Of a stretch of 64,000 nucleotides of DNA, positions 7,240-15,876 are shown piece by piece. The DNA lies in assembly GCF_000374925.1 (NCBI RefSeq), contig NZ_KB895542.1, forward strand, positions 62,001-126,000, given 5' to 3'. The stretch is from Arthrobacter sp. 131MFCol6.1. GTDB taxonomy: Bacteria; Actinomycetota; Actinomycetes; Actinomycetales; Micrococcaceae. The notes below the pieces were generated by a model that was given only the letters and a program-made list of their open reading frames with translations, searched no databases and had not been told where the DNA came from. Both the position numbers and the translations under genes were made by a program. Position 1 is the stretch's first letter; each line of letters begins with the position of its first letter.

Positions 7240-9504
7240 CTACCGCAGGCTGGTCGAGCGCTGGCGCGAGCGGGAAGCGAGCAGCCAGGACTGCACGTCC
7301 TTGAGGTCCTGGCCGTCTTCCGCCAGGTGGTGGCGGGTCCATTCGCCCTGCTTGTCCAAATGCCAGCTGGCGGTTTCGGGCACCATGTAGCGGTTGAGCA
7401 AGTCCAGGACATAACTCGTGTCGTCGCCGCTCGTCAGCTGCACGAGGGCCTCCACCCGGCGGTCTAGGTTGCGGTGCATCATGTCGGCCGAGCCGATGTA
7501 GACCACCGGGTCGCCGCCATTTGCGAAGGCGAAGACGCGGGAGTGCTCCAGGAAGCGGCCCAGCACGGAGCGGACCGTGATGTTCTCGCTCAGCCCGGGA
7601 ACGCCGGGCCGCAGGGAGCAGATGCCGCGGACAATGACGTCCACCTGCACCCCGGCCTGGGACGCGCGGTACAGGGAATCGATGATGGCCTCGTCCACCA
7701 TCGAATTGACCTTGATCTGGACACGGGCGGGGATGCCGGCCCGGGCGTTCCTGATCTCGGTTTCGATCCTGTCGATCAGCCCGGAACGGACCGAGCGCGG
7801 CGCAACGAGCAGCCTCTTGAACGTGGACTTCGGCGCGTAGCCGGAGAGCTGGTTGAACAGCTTGGACAGGTCCTCGCCGACCTGTTCGTTCGCCGTCAGT
7901 AGGCCCAGGTCCTCGTAGTAGCGGGCCGTGCGCGGGTGGTAGTTGCCGGTGCCGATGTGGCAGTAGCGGCGCAGGCCGTCCACTTCCTGGCGGACCACGA
8001 GGGAGAGCTTGCAGTGGGTCTTGAGCCCCACGATGCCGTACACCACATGGACGCCGGCCTGTTCTAGTTTCCGGGCCCAGGAGATATTCGCCTGCTCGTC
8101 AAAGCGCGCCTTGATCTCCACGAGCGCCAGGACCTGCTTGCCGGCCTCGGCGGCGTCGATCAGAGCATCGACAATCGGGGAGTCACCGGAGGTGCGGTAC
8201 AGGGTCTGCTTGATGGCCTGGACTTTGGGGTCCGCAGCCGCCTGTTCCAGGAACGCCTGGACGGACGTGGAGAAGGAGTCGTACGGGTGGTGCAGGAGGA
8301 TGTCCCGGCGCCGCATGGCGGCAAAGACGTTGGCCGCCTTGGACGTTTCCGATTCGTTGAGGTAGCGCGAGGTGTGCGGGACGTGCTTGGGGTAGTGCAG
8401 GTCCGCCCGGTCGATCCCGGCAATCACCGAGAGCCCGCGCAGGTCCAGCGGCGCCGGGACGGAGTACACCTCGGATTCCTCGACGCCGAGCTCGCGGATC
8501 AGCAGGGCACGGATGTTCGGGTTGATGTCATTGGTGACCTCAAGCCGGACGGGCGGGCCGAACCGGCGGCGCAGGAGTTCCTTCTCCAACGCCTGCAGCA
8601 GGTTTTCGGCGTCGTCCTCTTCAACCTCGACGTCCTCGTTGCGGGTCACGCGGAAGATGTGGTGTTCCAGGACCTCCATGCCGGCGAACAGCTGGTCCAG
8701 GTGCACGGCGATCACTTCTTCGAGCGCGATGAACCGTGCCACCCGGCCGGGAACGGAGCCGGCGCGGGCGCCGTCGATGGAGATCAGGCGCGGGAGCTGG
8801 TCAGGGACCTTGACGCGGGCGAAGAGCTCCTTGTCGCTGACCGGGTTGCGGACCACCACGGCCAGGTTCAGGGACAGCCCGGAGATGTAGGGGAACGGGT
8901 GCGCCGGGTCCACGGCCAGCGGGGTCAGGATCGGGAAAACCTTTTCCGCGAACATGGCGCTGAGCTGGTCCTTGGCCTGCGAGTCGAGTTCCTCCCAGTG
9001 CATCAGGTGGATGTGCTCATAGGCCAGCGCCGGGCGGATCTGTTCGGCGTAGACCCGGGCGTGGCGCTGCTGCAGCCGGTGGGCCTCCTCGCCGATCTGC
9101 TCCAGGACCTGCATCGGGCTCAGCCCGGCAGGGGAGGGGACGGCAAGCCCCGTCGCGATCCGCCGCTTCAGTCCGGCCACCCGGACCATGAAGAACTCGT
9201 CCAGGTTGGAGGCGAAGATGGACAGGAAGCTGACCCGCTCCAGCAGGTACAGGTTGGGGTCCTCGGCCAATTCCAGGACCCGGGCGTTGAAGGCAAGCCA
9301 GCTCAGTTCCCGGTCCAGGAACCGGTCGGGGCTGATGTCGCCTTCCGGCTCCAGGTTCGGCGCGAACTCCGGAATGTCGATCCGGTCCTGCGTGGCGCGT
9401 GAGGCCGGCACTTCGGAGGAGCCAAAGCGGGCACGTACCGGACGCGCCCCCTTTTCCGGCGTTGCTGGTTCAGACGTGGATGTCCGGGCGGTATCCCGTG
9501 GCAT
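7240..9504 (-). CDS. ppk: Polyphosphate kinase 1
   Basis: PPK1 polymerises the terminal phosphate of ATP into polyphosphate. The 754-residue product has an N-terminal extension of about 50 residues, then the PPK1 core starting [20 protein letters not shown]. The catalytic histidine region is [24 protein letters not shown]. The C-terminal phospholipase-D-like domain carries [19 protein letters not shown]. The ATG at 9504 has GAGGAGA 5 bases upstream. It heads a ppk-mutT1 unit, an order also known in mycobacteria, which suggests linked phosphate and nucleotide-pool control. No Pho-box is obvious. Confidence 0.97.
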   Translation of the reverse strand: MPRDTARTSTSEPATPEKGARPVRARFGSSEVPASRATQDRIDIPEFAPNLEPEGDISPDRFLDRELSWLAFNARVLELAEDPNLYLLERVSFLSIFASNLDEFFMVRVAGLKRRIATGLAVPSPAGLSPMQVLEQIGEEAHRLQQRHARVYAEQIRPALAYEHIHLMHWEELDSQAKDQLSAMFAEKVFPILTPLAVDPAHPFPYISGLSLNLAVVVRNPVSDKELFARVKVPDQLPRLISIDGARAGSVPGRVARFIALEEVIAVHLDQLFAGMEVLEHHIFRVTRNEDVEVEEDDAENLLQALEKELLRRRFGPPVRLEVTNDINPNIRALLIRELGVEESEVYSVPAPLDLRGLSVIAGIDRADLHYPKHVPHTSRYLNESETSKAANVFAAMRRRDILLHHPYDSFSTSVQAFLEQAAADPKVQAIKQTLYRTSGDSPIVDALIDAAEAGKQVLALVEIKARFDEQANISWARKLEQAGVHVVYGIVGLKTHCKLSLVVRQEVDGLRRYCHIGTGNYHPRTARYYEDLGLLTANEQVGEDLSKLFNQLSGYAPKSTFKRLLVAPRSVRSGLIDRIETEIRNARAGIPARVQIKVNSMVDEAIIDSLYRASQAGVQVDVIVRGICSLRPGVPGLSENITVRSVLGRFLEHSRVFAFANGGDPVVYIGSADMMHRNLDRRVEALVQLTSGDDTSYVLDLLNRYMVPETASWHLDKQGEWTRHHLAEDGQDLKDVQSWLLASRSRQRSTSLR

Positions 9505-9592
9505 GGTGTCTCCTCAATGCTGGCGCGATGTAGCTTCAACCTTACAAGCAATCACGGCCGGATGACCCCAGATTTCGGCCCGGCCGGGGCGG

Positions 9593-10615
9593 TCATCCGC
9601 CGACTTGACTAACGCCGTCCGGCGCGGGAGTGGCGGCCGGTGTTTGCGGCTGCGGCAGCGGCGCGTACATCACATCGACATCCCAGCGGGTGAATCCGAG
9701 CCGGCGGTAGAGTGCGACGGCGGGTGTGTTGTCGGCGTCGACGTAGAGCATGACGGCGCGGAGCCCCAGGCCCTGCAGATGCCGGATGCCGGCGACCGTG
9801 AGGGCCTTGCCCAGCCCGGACCCCTGGGCATCGGGGGTCACGCCCACCACATAGACCTCGCCCATGGCGGGGTGATCGCCGTGCCGGGGGTGCACCTTGG
9901 TCCAATGGAATCCCAGGAGCCGGTCCGCCGGGCCGACGGCCAGCAGGAAGCCTGCGGGATCAAACCACGGTTCGGCCATCCGGGCGTCCAGATCGGCCCG
10001 CGTCATGTTGCCCTGCTCCGGGTGGTGGGCGAAGGCGGCCTTGTTGGCGGCCAGCCAGGCGTCCTCGTCCCGGCCGGGCACGAAGGCGCGGAGCTGTACG
10101 CCCTCCGGGAGGTGGACCTCCGGCAGGGCCGCCGCTGCTGTCATCAGCCGCATTTTCCACAGCTCACGGACGGCGCCGTAGCCGTAGCGGGCTGCGAGGT
10201 CGGCCGCGGCCTGGTGGTTTCCATGGGACCAGGCTTTCAGGCCGGCGAAGCCGCGGACGCTTTTCAGTTCGCCCACCAGGCGGTCGCCCACGCCCTGGTT
10301 GCGATAGCTGGGGTGGACGGCGACCTCCAAGACCCCGGTGCCGTCGGGCTCCTCGATGACGACGGCGACGCCGGCGAGGTCCTGCGCCGTCGCGGGATCC
10401 GACTTGTCGTCCGGGGCGTAGAGGGCCAGGGCAAGCACCGAGTGCTCGCCCGCATCGGCGGCGCGCAGCGTGACAAGGGTCTGTTCGGACAGTGGCGGAT
10501 TGCCGTCGGACTCTTCCGCCGCGGCGACAAGGGCAGCGACGTCCCGCAGCAGCGCGCCGTCCACGGTTCCTTTGACAGTATGTACGGGCCAGTTTTCCGG
10601 GTGCGCAGGGCTCAT
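9593..10615 (-). CDS. mshD: Mycothiol synthase
   Basis: MshD acetylates Cys-GlcN-Ins with acetyl-CoA, the last step of mycothiol synthesis; mycothiol is the actinobacterial counterpart of glutathione. The 340-residue product has two GNAT domains. The first contains LEVAVHPSYRNQGVGDRLV. The second contains VYVVGVTPDAQGSGLGKAL and YVDADNTPAVALYRRLGF. Position strongly supports the call: in Mycobacterium tuberculosis mshD also adjoins glnR. TAGCCT lies 6 bases before the ATG, predicting a leaderless mRNA. Confidence 0.94.
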   Translation of the reverse strand: MSPAHPENWPVHTVKGTVDGALLRDVAALVAAAEESDGNPPLSEQTLVTLRAADAGEHSVLALALYAPDDKSDPATAQDLAGVAVVIEEPDGTGVLEVAVHPSYRNQGVGDRLVGELKSVRGFAGLKAWSHGNHQAAADLAARYGYGAVRELWKMRLMTAAAALPEVHLPEGVQLRAFVPGRDEDAWLAANKAAFAHHPEQGNMTRADLDARMAEPWFDPAGFLLAVGPADRLLGFHWTKVHPRHGDHPAMGEVYVVGVTPDAQGSGLGKALTVAGIRHLQGLGLRAVMLYVDADNTPAVALYRRLGFTRWDVDVMYAPLPQPQTPAATPAPDGVSQVGG

Positions 10616-10621
10616 GGTGCA

Positions 10622-10627
10622 AGGCTA
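10622..10627 (-). promoter_or_regulatory. mshD -10 box (leaderless)
   Basis: On the minus strand TAGCCT is followed by 6 bases and the ATG at 10615. The -35 is not clear. The rest of 10628-10830 holds no gene I can support. Confidence 0.4.
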
Positions 10628-10770
10628 TCGGGTGCATGGCGGTCGGCGGCCGATTTTGATGAACTCCGGACGGCCGCGTATAGTCGTTTCTCGTCCGGCG
10701 TTGAGCCAGATGCGAGGGGGATCCACCACTGGGGTGGCCTCGATACGTTCGACCCGTATGTCCTCCACTC

Positions 10771-10800
10771 AGAAGTACTGAGAAGTACTGATAAATACTG
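10771..10800. repeat. Three tandem 10-bp repeats upstream of mshD
   Basis: AGAAGTACTG occurs twice (10771-10780, 10781-10790), followed by ATAAATACTG and a partial fourth copy AGAAGTT. The 10-bp period is close to one turn of DNA, so all copies face the same side of the helix. They lie about 155 bases upstream of mshD and near the glnR 3' end. Confidence 0.7.
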
Positions 10801-10831
10801 AGAAGTTCCGTGCCGAGGGATCGGTGCACCA

Positions 10832-10872
10832 AGAAAGCCCCGGACTCTGGATTCCAGAGTCCGGGGCTTTCT
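10832..10872 (-). terminator. Hairpin terminator after glnR
   Basis: Two perfectly complementary 20-base arms (10832-10851 and 10853-10872) are separated by one base. The outer ends are AGAAAG and CTTTCT, giving a short T-run in both orientations. It follows the glnR stop on the minus strand and isolates glnR from mshD. Confidence 0.8.
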
Positions 10873-10939
10873 GCGTTCAGTGCTTTGGGCACCGGCGCCT
10901 GCTTACCGGCGCTGCCGGGTCCTGGCGGCTGCAGTGCGC

Positions 10940-11638
10940 TCAGGCCTCGGTGAGTTCGTCCTCGGGCTGGCGGACCAGGGTCAGGCGGTAGCCGACGTTG
11001 CGGACGGTGCTGATCAGGTTCTCGTGGTCGGCGCCCAGTTTGGCCCGCAGCCGCCGGACGTGGACATCCACGGTGCGGGTGCCGCCGTAGTAGTCGTAGC
11101 CCCAGACTTCGGTCAGCAGCTGCTGGCGGGTGAATACCCGGCCGGGGTGCTGGGCCAGGTATTTCAGCAGTTCAAATTCCTTGAAGGTCAGGTTGAGCGC
11201 GGCGCCGTTGACCCGTGCGGTGTAGCTGGCCTCGTCAATCACGACGCCGGCGGCCCGGATTTCGGTCGGCACGTCCTCTTTCTCCGGGACGGCGCGCGCG
11301 ATCCCGAGCCGGATCCTGGCTTCGACTTCTGCCGGGCCCGCCGATTCCAGGAGGATGTCGTCCACGGCCCACGCCGAGGAGACCGCGGCCATGCCGCCCT
11401 CGGTGAGAATCAGCATCAAAGGGGCGCTGAGGCCGGTGGCCTTGAGCAGCTGGGTGAGGGAACGTGCGCCGACCAGGTCCTTGCGGGCATCCAGCAGGAC
11501 GATGTCGCAAGGGTCGGTCTCGAGCAGGGCAGTGGGCTCGGCCGGAAGGATGTGCACCCGGTGGTTCAGCAGTTCCAGAGCAGGCAGGACGTCCACGGAT
11601 GTTCCCGTGCTGTTCGTCAATAGCAGGATGTGCGACAT
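10940..11638 (-). CDS. glnR: GlnR-type orphan OmpR-family nitrogen regulator
   Basis: GlnR is an atypical response regulator controlling nitrogen assimilation in Actinobacteria. The 232-residue product has a degenerate receiver ([20 protein letters not shown] to about residue 125). Its C-terminal winged helix contains [40 protein letters not shown] and [30 protein letters not shown] resembles mycobacterial GlnR as I recall it, and the mshD neighbour supports this. No paired kinase is present, as expected for GlnR. The ATG at 11638 has GGAGGA 5 bases upstream and is preferred over an upstream codon at 11719. An extended -10 lies about 50 bases upstream. Confidence 0.85.
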   Translation of the reverse strand: MSHILLLTNSTGTSVDVLPALELLNHRVHILPAEPTALLETDPCDIVLLDARKDLVGARSLTQLLKATGLSAPLMLILTEGGMAAVSSAWAVDDILLESAGPAEVEARIRLGIARAVPEKEDVPTEIRAAGVVIDEASYTARVNGAALNLTFKEFELLKYLAQHPGRVFTRQQLLTEVWGYDYYGGTRTVDVHVRRLRAKLGADHENLISTVRNVGYRLTLVRQPEDELTEA

Positions 11639-11690
11639 TGTTCCTCCAAGGGGTGTCCGCGCATCATTGAGCGTCTTGTTGCTGATGCTG

Positions 11691-11696
11691 AGTATA
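11691..11696 (-). promoter_or_regulatory. glnR -10 box
   Basis: On the minus strand GGTATACT contains TATACT, close to the TATAAT consensus. A transcription start near 11684 would leave a leader of about 45 bases that includes the GGAGGA ribosome-binding site. The -35 is weak. Confidence 0.45.
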
Positions 11697-11881
11697 CCTA
11701 AAGGCCCCATTCCGGCCATGGTCCCGTCACCTCCAGCCCCTCCTTTTGCGACACATACCGGTCACATAGGGCAGGATTGAACCGTCAGGGCCCGCGGCCC
11801 GTCGAAATTGAGCCGAGTCGAATTGGGGTCCGCAGTGAGCGAAGGTCTGGCCATGGTGGGTCTGCCGATGGCGAGCAGACA

Positions 11882-12616
11882 GTGAAGCCGTGGAGCGTCG
11901 GGATCATCGGCCTGGCAGGTCTCGCGGCTATTGTCGCCGGCGCCTATTCCTCGCCGGAGGTCCTCCTGGCAGTCGCGGCGCTCGCCGCCGCAGGCATCGG
12001 TATCGGCTGGCCCTACTTTCTCGGCATCCCCGCCAAGAAGACCCTCGCGGTCCTGATTGGCCTGCCCGGTGTGGGGTCGGCGGTGGCTGCGACGTATCTC
12101 CCGGCTCCCGGCTTCCTGGACTGGACGCCGTCGTTCATGGCCGTCGGGGTCATAGCAATCTTCGTCATGCAGCTGATCCGGGGCACCGGCCAGGCCCAGC
12201 GCCTCGAATCCACCCTGGGCTCGTGCGCGGGTGTCCTGCTCTCCTGCCTCGGCGCCGGCTGGATTGCGAGTTCGCGCTTCAATGGGGTCCGCGAAATGAT
12301 CCTCGTGGCAGCCATCAGCGCTGCGATCGCCCTGCTGGCGGGGCTGATCCGCTGGCCGGACCGGATCGTGGCGCCGCTGGGCATCGTGAGCGCCGGCCTT
12401 GCCGGGCCGCTCGCCGGCCTGGTGTTCTCCGACATCGCCGTGCTGCCGGCCGCGCTCGTCGGCGTCGTCGTGGGGGCGGTGCTGGTGAGTTTCCGCCGCC
12501 TCGTCATCCTCAACGGCGAGGGCCTGAATATTTTGGCGGCCGTGGGCATGGGGCTCGGGCCGGTGTCTGCGGTCGGTTCCCTGGCCTACTTCATAGACAA
12601 ACTACTCATCTACTAA
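11882..12616 (+). CDS. Hypothetical multi-pass membrane protein
   Basis: From the GTG at 11882 the product is 244 residues with about seven or eight hydrophobic helices rich in Gly and Ala (for example GIIGLAGLAAIVAGAY, VLIGLPGVGSAVAATYL, FMAVGVIAIFVMQLI). No signature motif is recognised. The frame is open to a TTG at 11777; that longer form would add a charged 35-residue N-terminus and cannot be excluded. It is divergent from glnR and followed closely by a 37-residue membrane protein. The function is unknown. Confidence 0.75.
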   Translation: MKPWSVGIIGLAGLAAIVAGAYSSPEVLLAVAALAAAGIGIGWPYFLGIPAKKTLAVLIGLPGVGSAVAATYLPAPGFLDWTPSFMAVGVIAIFVMQLIRGTGQAQRLESTLGSCAGVLLSCLGAGWIASSRFNGVREMILVAAISAAIALLAGLIRWPDRIVAPLGIVSAGLAGPLAGLVFSDIAVLPAALVGVVVGAVLVSFRRLVILNGEGLNILAAVGMGLGPVSAVGSLAYFIDKLLIY

Positions 12617-12632
12617 GCGTTAGGATGGCATC

Positions 12633-12746
12633 ATGTCCGTACTTGCATATGAGATCTTTTTCCTTGTCCTGCTTGGCGTGGCCAGCCTGTCCATGGCGTG
12701 GTTTGCCGGCTTTGTCGTGTACCGCCTCTTCAAAGGCCAGAAGTAA
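12633..12746 (+). CDS. Single-pass membrane microprotein of 37 residues
   Basis: ATG at 12633, preceded by TAGGA, opens a 37-residue frame ending TAA at 12744-12746. The product starts MSVLAYEIFFLVLLGVASLS and ends FVVYRLFKGQK, one hydrophobic helix with a basic tail. It lies 16 bases after the preceding membrane protein gene and 37 bases before the nitrobindin-like gene, on the same strand. The ribosome-binding site, helix and operon position make it credible. The family is not known to me. Confidence 0.65.
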   Translation: MSVLAYEIFFLVLLGVASLSMAWFAGFVVYRLFKGQK

Positions 12747-12783
12747 CACGTTCCAGACCCCGTAGCTTCCAGAGGTAGATGCT

Positions 12784-13398
12784 GTGCCGATTGAAATCCC
12801 TACTGATCTGACCCCCGAAATCGTTCCGCTGTCCTGGCTCATTGGTGAGTGGGAGGGCAGCGGCCGGCTGGGGGCCGGGGACGAGGACTCCGAGCACTTC
12901 CTGCAACACGTCTCGTTCACGCACAACGGCCTGCCGTACCTGCAGTACCGGGCCGAGAGCTGGCTGACCGACGACGAGGGCACCAAGCTGCGTCCCCTCA
13001 CCGTCGAGACCGGCTTCTGGGCGCTGGAACGTAAGCAGCGTGACGAGGACGGCGGCCCCGGCCTGATCCCGGCGGACATCGTCCCCGTGCTCAAGAGCGC
13101 CGACGAGGTGGAGGCCCTGCGCAACAGCGACGGCGGTTTCGACATCTCGGTCTCCATCGCCCACCCCGGCGGAATCTCGGAGCTGTACTACGGCCAGATC
13201 AAGGGGCCCCAGATCCAGCTCAGCACCGACATGGTGATGCGCGGCAGCCACTCCAAGGAGTACACGGCGGCCACCCGGATCTTCGGGCTCGTGGAAGGGA
13301 ACCTGCTGTGGCGCTGGGACGTGGCCACCGGCAAGAATTCGACGTCGGGCGGCGGCCTGGAGGCCCACGCATCGGCCATCCTCGCCAAAGTAGGCTAA
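12784..13398 (+). CDS. Nitrobindin-like (FABP-type) heme-binding beta-barrel protein
   Basis: Nitrobindins are ten-stranded beta-barrels that bind ferric heme and can isomerise peroxynitrite to nitrate. The 204-residue product carries the family signature GxWxGxG as LIGEWEGSGRLG near residues 20-31. It also has HNGLPYLQYRAESWL, ETGFWAL, and a late ISELYYGQIKGPQ strand. The proximal heme histidine is not certain by eye. It precedes a flavodoxin-fold gene and ygfZ, so a redox or nitrosative stress role fits. The start is GTG. Confidence 0.85.
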   Translation: MPIEIPTDLTPEIVPLSWLIGEWEGSGRLGAGDEDSEHFLQHVSFTHNGLPYLQYRAESWLTDDEGTKLRPLTVETGFWALERKQRDEDGGPGLIPADIVPVLKSADEVEALRNSDGGFDISVSIAHPGGISELYYGQIKGPQIQLSTDMVMRGSHSKEYTAATRIFGLVEGNLLWRWDVATGKNSTSGGGLEAHASAILAKVG

Positions 13399-13451
13399 TT
13401 ACCCGGTCTCACTGATTTTTCCGTTGTCAGCATCGACCCAGGAGAAATGCC

Positions 13452-14201
13452 GTGAACGACGCAGTCACCACAACAGCCGCCAGCACAGCCCCCAGTAACG
13501 CCAGCTACGCCGACCTCAAAGCCGTGTTCTTCAACGGCACGCTCAAGAGGTCCCCGGACGTGTCCAACACCCAGGGCCTGATCGAGGTCAGCCGCCGGAT
13601 CATGGAGAAGCAGGGCGTCACCACCCGCGTGATCCGCACGGTGGACCACGACATCGCCAGCGGCGTCTACCCGGACATGCGCGAACACGGCTGGGCCACT
13701 GATGAATGGCCGGAACTCTACCCGGCCGTCCAGGAAGCGGACATCGTCGTCGTCGCCGGGCCCATCTGGCTGGGGGACAACTCCTCGCAGACCAAGAAGC
13801 TCATCGAGCGCCTCTACGCCCACTCCGGGCAGCTGAACGCGAAGGGCCAGTGGGCCTACTATCCGAAGGTGGGCGGCTGCCTCATCACCGGCAATGAGGA
13901 CGGCATCAAGCATTGCGCCATGAACGTCCTGTACAGCCTCCAGCACATCGGCTTCACCATCCCGCCGCAGGCCGACGCCGGCTGGATCGGCCCCGTCGGG
14001 CCAGGACCGAGCTACCTTGACGAGGGGTCCGGGGGGCCGGAGAGCGATTTCACCAACCGCAACACCACCTTCATGACCTGGAACATGCTGCACCTGGCGC
14101 GGATGCTCAAGGACGCGGGCGGCATTCCCGCCTACGGAAACCTGCCCGACGCCTGGAAAGCCGGCACCCGCTTCGACTTCGAAAATCCGGAATACCGCTA
14201 G
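13452..14201 (+). CDS. Flavodoxin-fold NAD(P)H-dependent FMN reductase/oxidoreductase
   Basis: The 249-residue product is a flavodoxin-like protein. DLKAVFFNGTLKRSPDVSNT near residues 21-40 looks like the FMN phosphate loop. VVVAGPIWLGDNSSQTKKLIER and GGCLITGNEDGIKH are typical of the NADPH-dependent FMN reductase family. No signal peptide is seen. The start is a GTG with CAGGAG upstream. It lies between the nitrobindin-like gene and ygfZ on one strand. The physiological substrate cannot be read from the sequence. Confidence 0.85.
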   Translation: MNDAVTTTAASTAPSNASYADLKAVFFNGTLKRSPDVSNTQGLIEVSRRIMEKQGVTTRVIRTVDHDIASGVYPDMREHGWATDEWPELYPAVQEADIVVVAGPIWLGDNSSQTKKLIERLYAHSGQLNAKGQWAYYPKVGGCLITGNEDGIKHCAMNVLYSLQHIGFTIPPQADAGWIGPVGPGPSYLDEGSGGPESDFTNRNTTFMTWNMLHLARMLKDAGGIPAYGNLPDAWKAGTRFDFENPEYR

Positions 14202-14261
14202 GGCCGGCCTGCCCCGCAGTGGGGCCGGAATACGCACAGAGCTAAGGACGTTCCTTTCAAT

Positions 14262-15344
14262 ATGACTATCAAAAGCCCCCTGTTGTCGCGCCCGGCCGCG
14301 GTTGAGGCCGGCGGCGCCGACTCCGGCGTCGCCGCCCACTACGGCGAGCCGCTCCGGGAGCAGCGGGCGCTGGCCGCCGGCACCGCCGTCGTCGATCTCT
14401 CACACCGCGGCGTGGTGACGGTCAGCGGCCCGGACCGCCTGAGCTGGCTCAACACCCTGTCCTCCCAGCAGCTCACCTCCCTGGCCCCGGGCCAGTCCAC
14501 CGAACTGCTGTTGCTGAGCGTGCAGGGCCGGATCGAATTCGACGCCCGGGTGGTGGACGACGGCGCGACCACCTGGCTGATTGTCGAGGCGGCCGAGGCG
14601 GCCCCGCTCGCCGAATGGCTGAACGAGATGAAGTTCATGCTCCGGGTCGAGATCGCGGACGTCTCCGCGGACTGGGCCGTACTCGGCTCCACCCACCGCA
14701 TCCCGGAATGGGCTGCGCTGCAGGTCTGGGAAGACCCGTGGCCGCACGTCGGTGCCGGCGGCTACTCCTACGCGGTGGTGGGCGAGGGCGCCCATCCAGG
14801 ACTGGAACGGCCGTGGTTTGAGTACCTGGTCCCCGCGGACGAGCTGGTCGCGACCGTGGGCGACCGTGCCCTCGCCGGCACCATGGCGTCCGAGGCGCTG
14901 CGGATTGCGGCGTGGCGGCCCCGGTGGGGCGCGGAAACGGACGACAAGACCATCCCGCATGAGCTCGATCTCCTGCGCACTGCCGTGCACCTGGCCAAGG
15001 GCTGCTACAAGGGCCAGGAGACGATCGCGCGCGTCCACAACCTGGGCCACCCGCCGCGCCGTCTCGTGTTCCTCCAGCTCGACGGTTCCCAGCACACCCT
15101 GCCCGCGGCCGGCAGCGAGGTGCGTGCGGGCGAGCGCAAGGTGGGCGCCGTGACCTCCGTGGCGCAGCACTACGAGATGGGCCCCGTGGCCCTGGCCGTG
15201 ATCAAACGCTCCGTCGCCCCGGACGAGGTCCTGACCGTCGTGGACGGGGACGAGCCCTACTCCGCGGCCCAGGAAGTCATTGTGGCTCCCGACGCCGGCC
15301 AGGTGGTGGGACGCCAGACCGGCTTCCTGCGGGGCACCCGATGA
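14262..15344 (+). CDS. ygfZ: Folate-binding protein YgfZ
   Basis: YgfZ/IBA57 proteins are related to the glycine-cleavage T-protein. They use tetrahydrofolate to support the assembly or repair of certain Fe-S enzymes and tRNA modification. The 360-residue product has the signature KGCYKGQETIARVHNLGHPP, including the conserved cysteine of K-G-C-Y-x-G-Q-E. LSHRGVVTVSGPDRLSWLN lies in the N-terminal half. The last four bases overlap the start of the ankyrin gene (ATGA), so the two are translationally coupled. Confidence 0.93.
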   Translation: MTIKSPLLSRPAAVEAGGADSGVAAHYGEPLREQRALAAGTAVVDLSHRGVVTVSGPDRLSWLNTLSSQQLTSLAPGQSTELLLLSVQGRIEFDARVVDDGATTWLIVEAAEAAPLAEWLNEMKFMLRVEIADVSADWAVLGSTHRIPEWAALQVWEDPWPHVGAGGYSYAVVGEGAHPGLERPWFEYLVPADELVATVGDRALAGTMASEALRIAAWRPRWGAETDDKTIPHELDLLRTAVHLAKGCYKGQETIARVHNLGHPPRRLVFLQLDGSQHTLPAAGSEVRAGERKVGAVTSVAQHYEMGPVALAVIKRSVAPDEVLTVVDGDEPYSAAQEVIVAPDAGQVVGRQTGFLRGTR

Positions 15345-15736
15345 GCGGCGGAGGCGCCGCGCCCGACGACGAGACACTCGCGCTGGCCCACGCGCTCTTC
15401 GACGCTGCCCGCGAGGGCAACTCCGCGCTGCTGGGCAGCTACCTGGCCGCCGGCGCCCCGGCCACGCTGACCACTTCCTCCGGCGACTCGCTGGTGATGC
15501 TGGCGGCCTACCACGGCCACGCCGGCACTGTCCGGCTGATCCTGGACCACGGCGGCGACGCCAACACGCCGAACGACCGCGGCCAGACCCCGCTGGCCGG
15601 TGCTGTCTTCAAGGGCTACACAGACGTGGCCCGGGAACTGCTGGAGGCCGGGGCCGACCCTGACGCCGGTACCCCCACCGCGCGGGCCGCCGCGCAGATG
15701 TTCGCCCGGACGGACATCCTGGCCCTCCTCGGCTGA
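15341..15736 (+). CDS. Small ankyrin-repeat protein
   Basis: The 131-residue product consists mainly of ankyrin repeats: GDSLVMLAAYHGHAGTVRLI, LDHGGDANTPNDRGQTPLAG and AVFKGYTDVARELLEAGADP. These mediate protein-protein contact. It has no signal peptide, so it is cytoplasmic. The start overlaps the ygfZ stop by four bases, which suggests a product made in proportion to YgfZ. The partner is unknown. Confidence 0.9.
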   Translation: MSGGGAAPDDETLALAHALFDAAREGNSALLGSYLAAGAPATLTTSSGDSLVMLAAYHGHAGTVRLILDHGGDANTPNDRGQTPLAGAVFKGYTDVARELLEAGADPDAGTPTARAAAQMFARTDILALLG

Positions 15737-15784
15737 CCAAACCCTGGCCGGAACCGTTGCCCGGCCCGCCCGGGGCCGGAAGGA

Positions 15785-15826
15785 TTGCCGCCAAATACTC
15801 CACGTGGAATAATCTTCAGTGGAGTA
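15785..15826 (+). promoter_or_regulatory. PadR-gene promoter with flanking inverted repeat
   Basis: TTGCCG (15785-15790) and TAATCT (15810-15815) make a possible promoter with a 19-base spacer. The -10 sits between TACTCCAC (15796-15803) and GTGGAGTA (15819-15826), a perfect 8-base inverted repeat spaced by 15 bases. A dimer bound there would cover the -10, as expected for autorepression by the PadR protein. Binding is inferred. Confidence 0.45.
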
Positions 15827-15834
15827 ACCGCCGT

Positions 15835-15870
15835 TTAGTCCGAAGAGGACACTCTTAGACCGAAAAGGAC
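15835..15870 (+). repeat. 16-bp direct repeats in the leader of the PadR gene
   Basis: TTAGTCCGAAGAGGAC (15835-15850) and TTAGACCGAAAAGGAC (15855-15870) match at 14 of 16 positions with a 20-base period. The second copy supplies the ribosome-binding site. They could be a second operator or a slippage duplication. Confidence 0.65.
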
Positions 15871-15876
15871 TGCACC

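Noticed and set aside
11777..11881. N-terminal extension of the membrane protein from a TTG at 11777
   Set aside because: It is possible, but the added residues are charged and lie before the first helix, so the GTG at 11882 is preferred.
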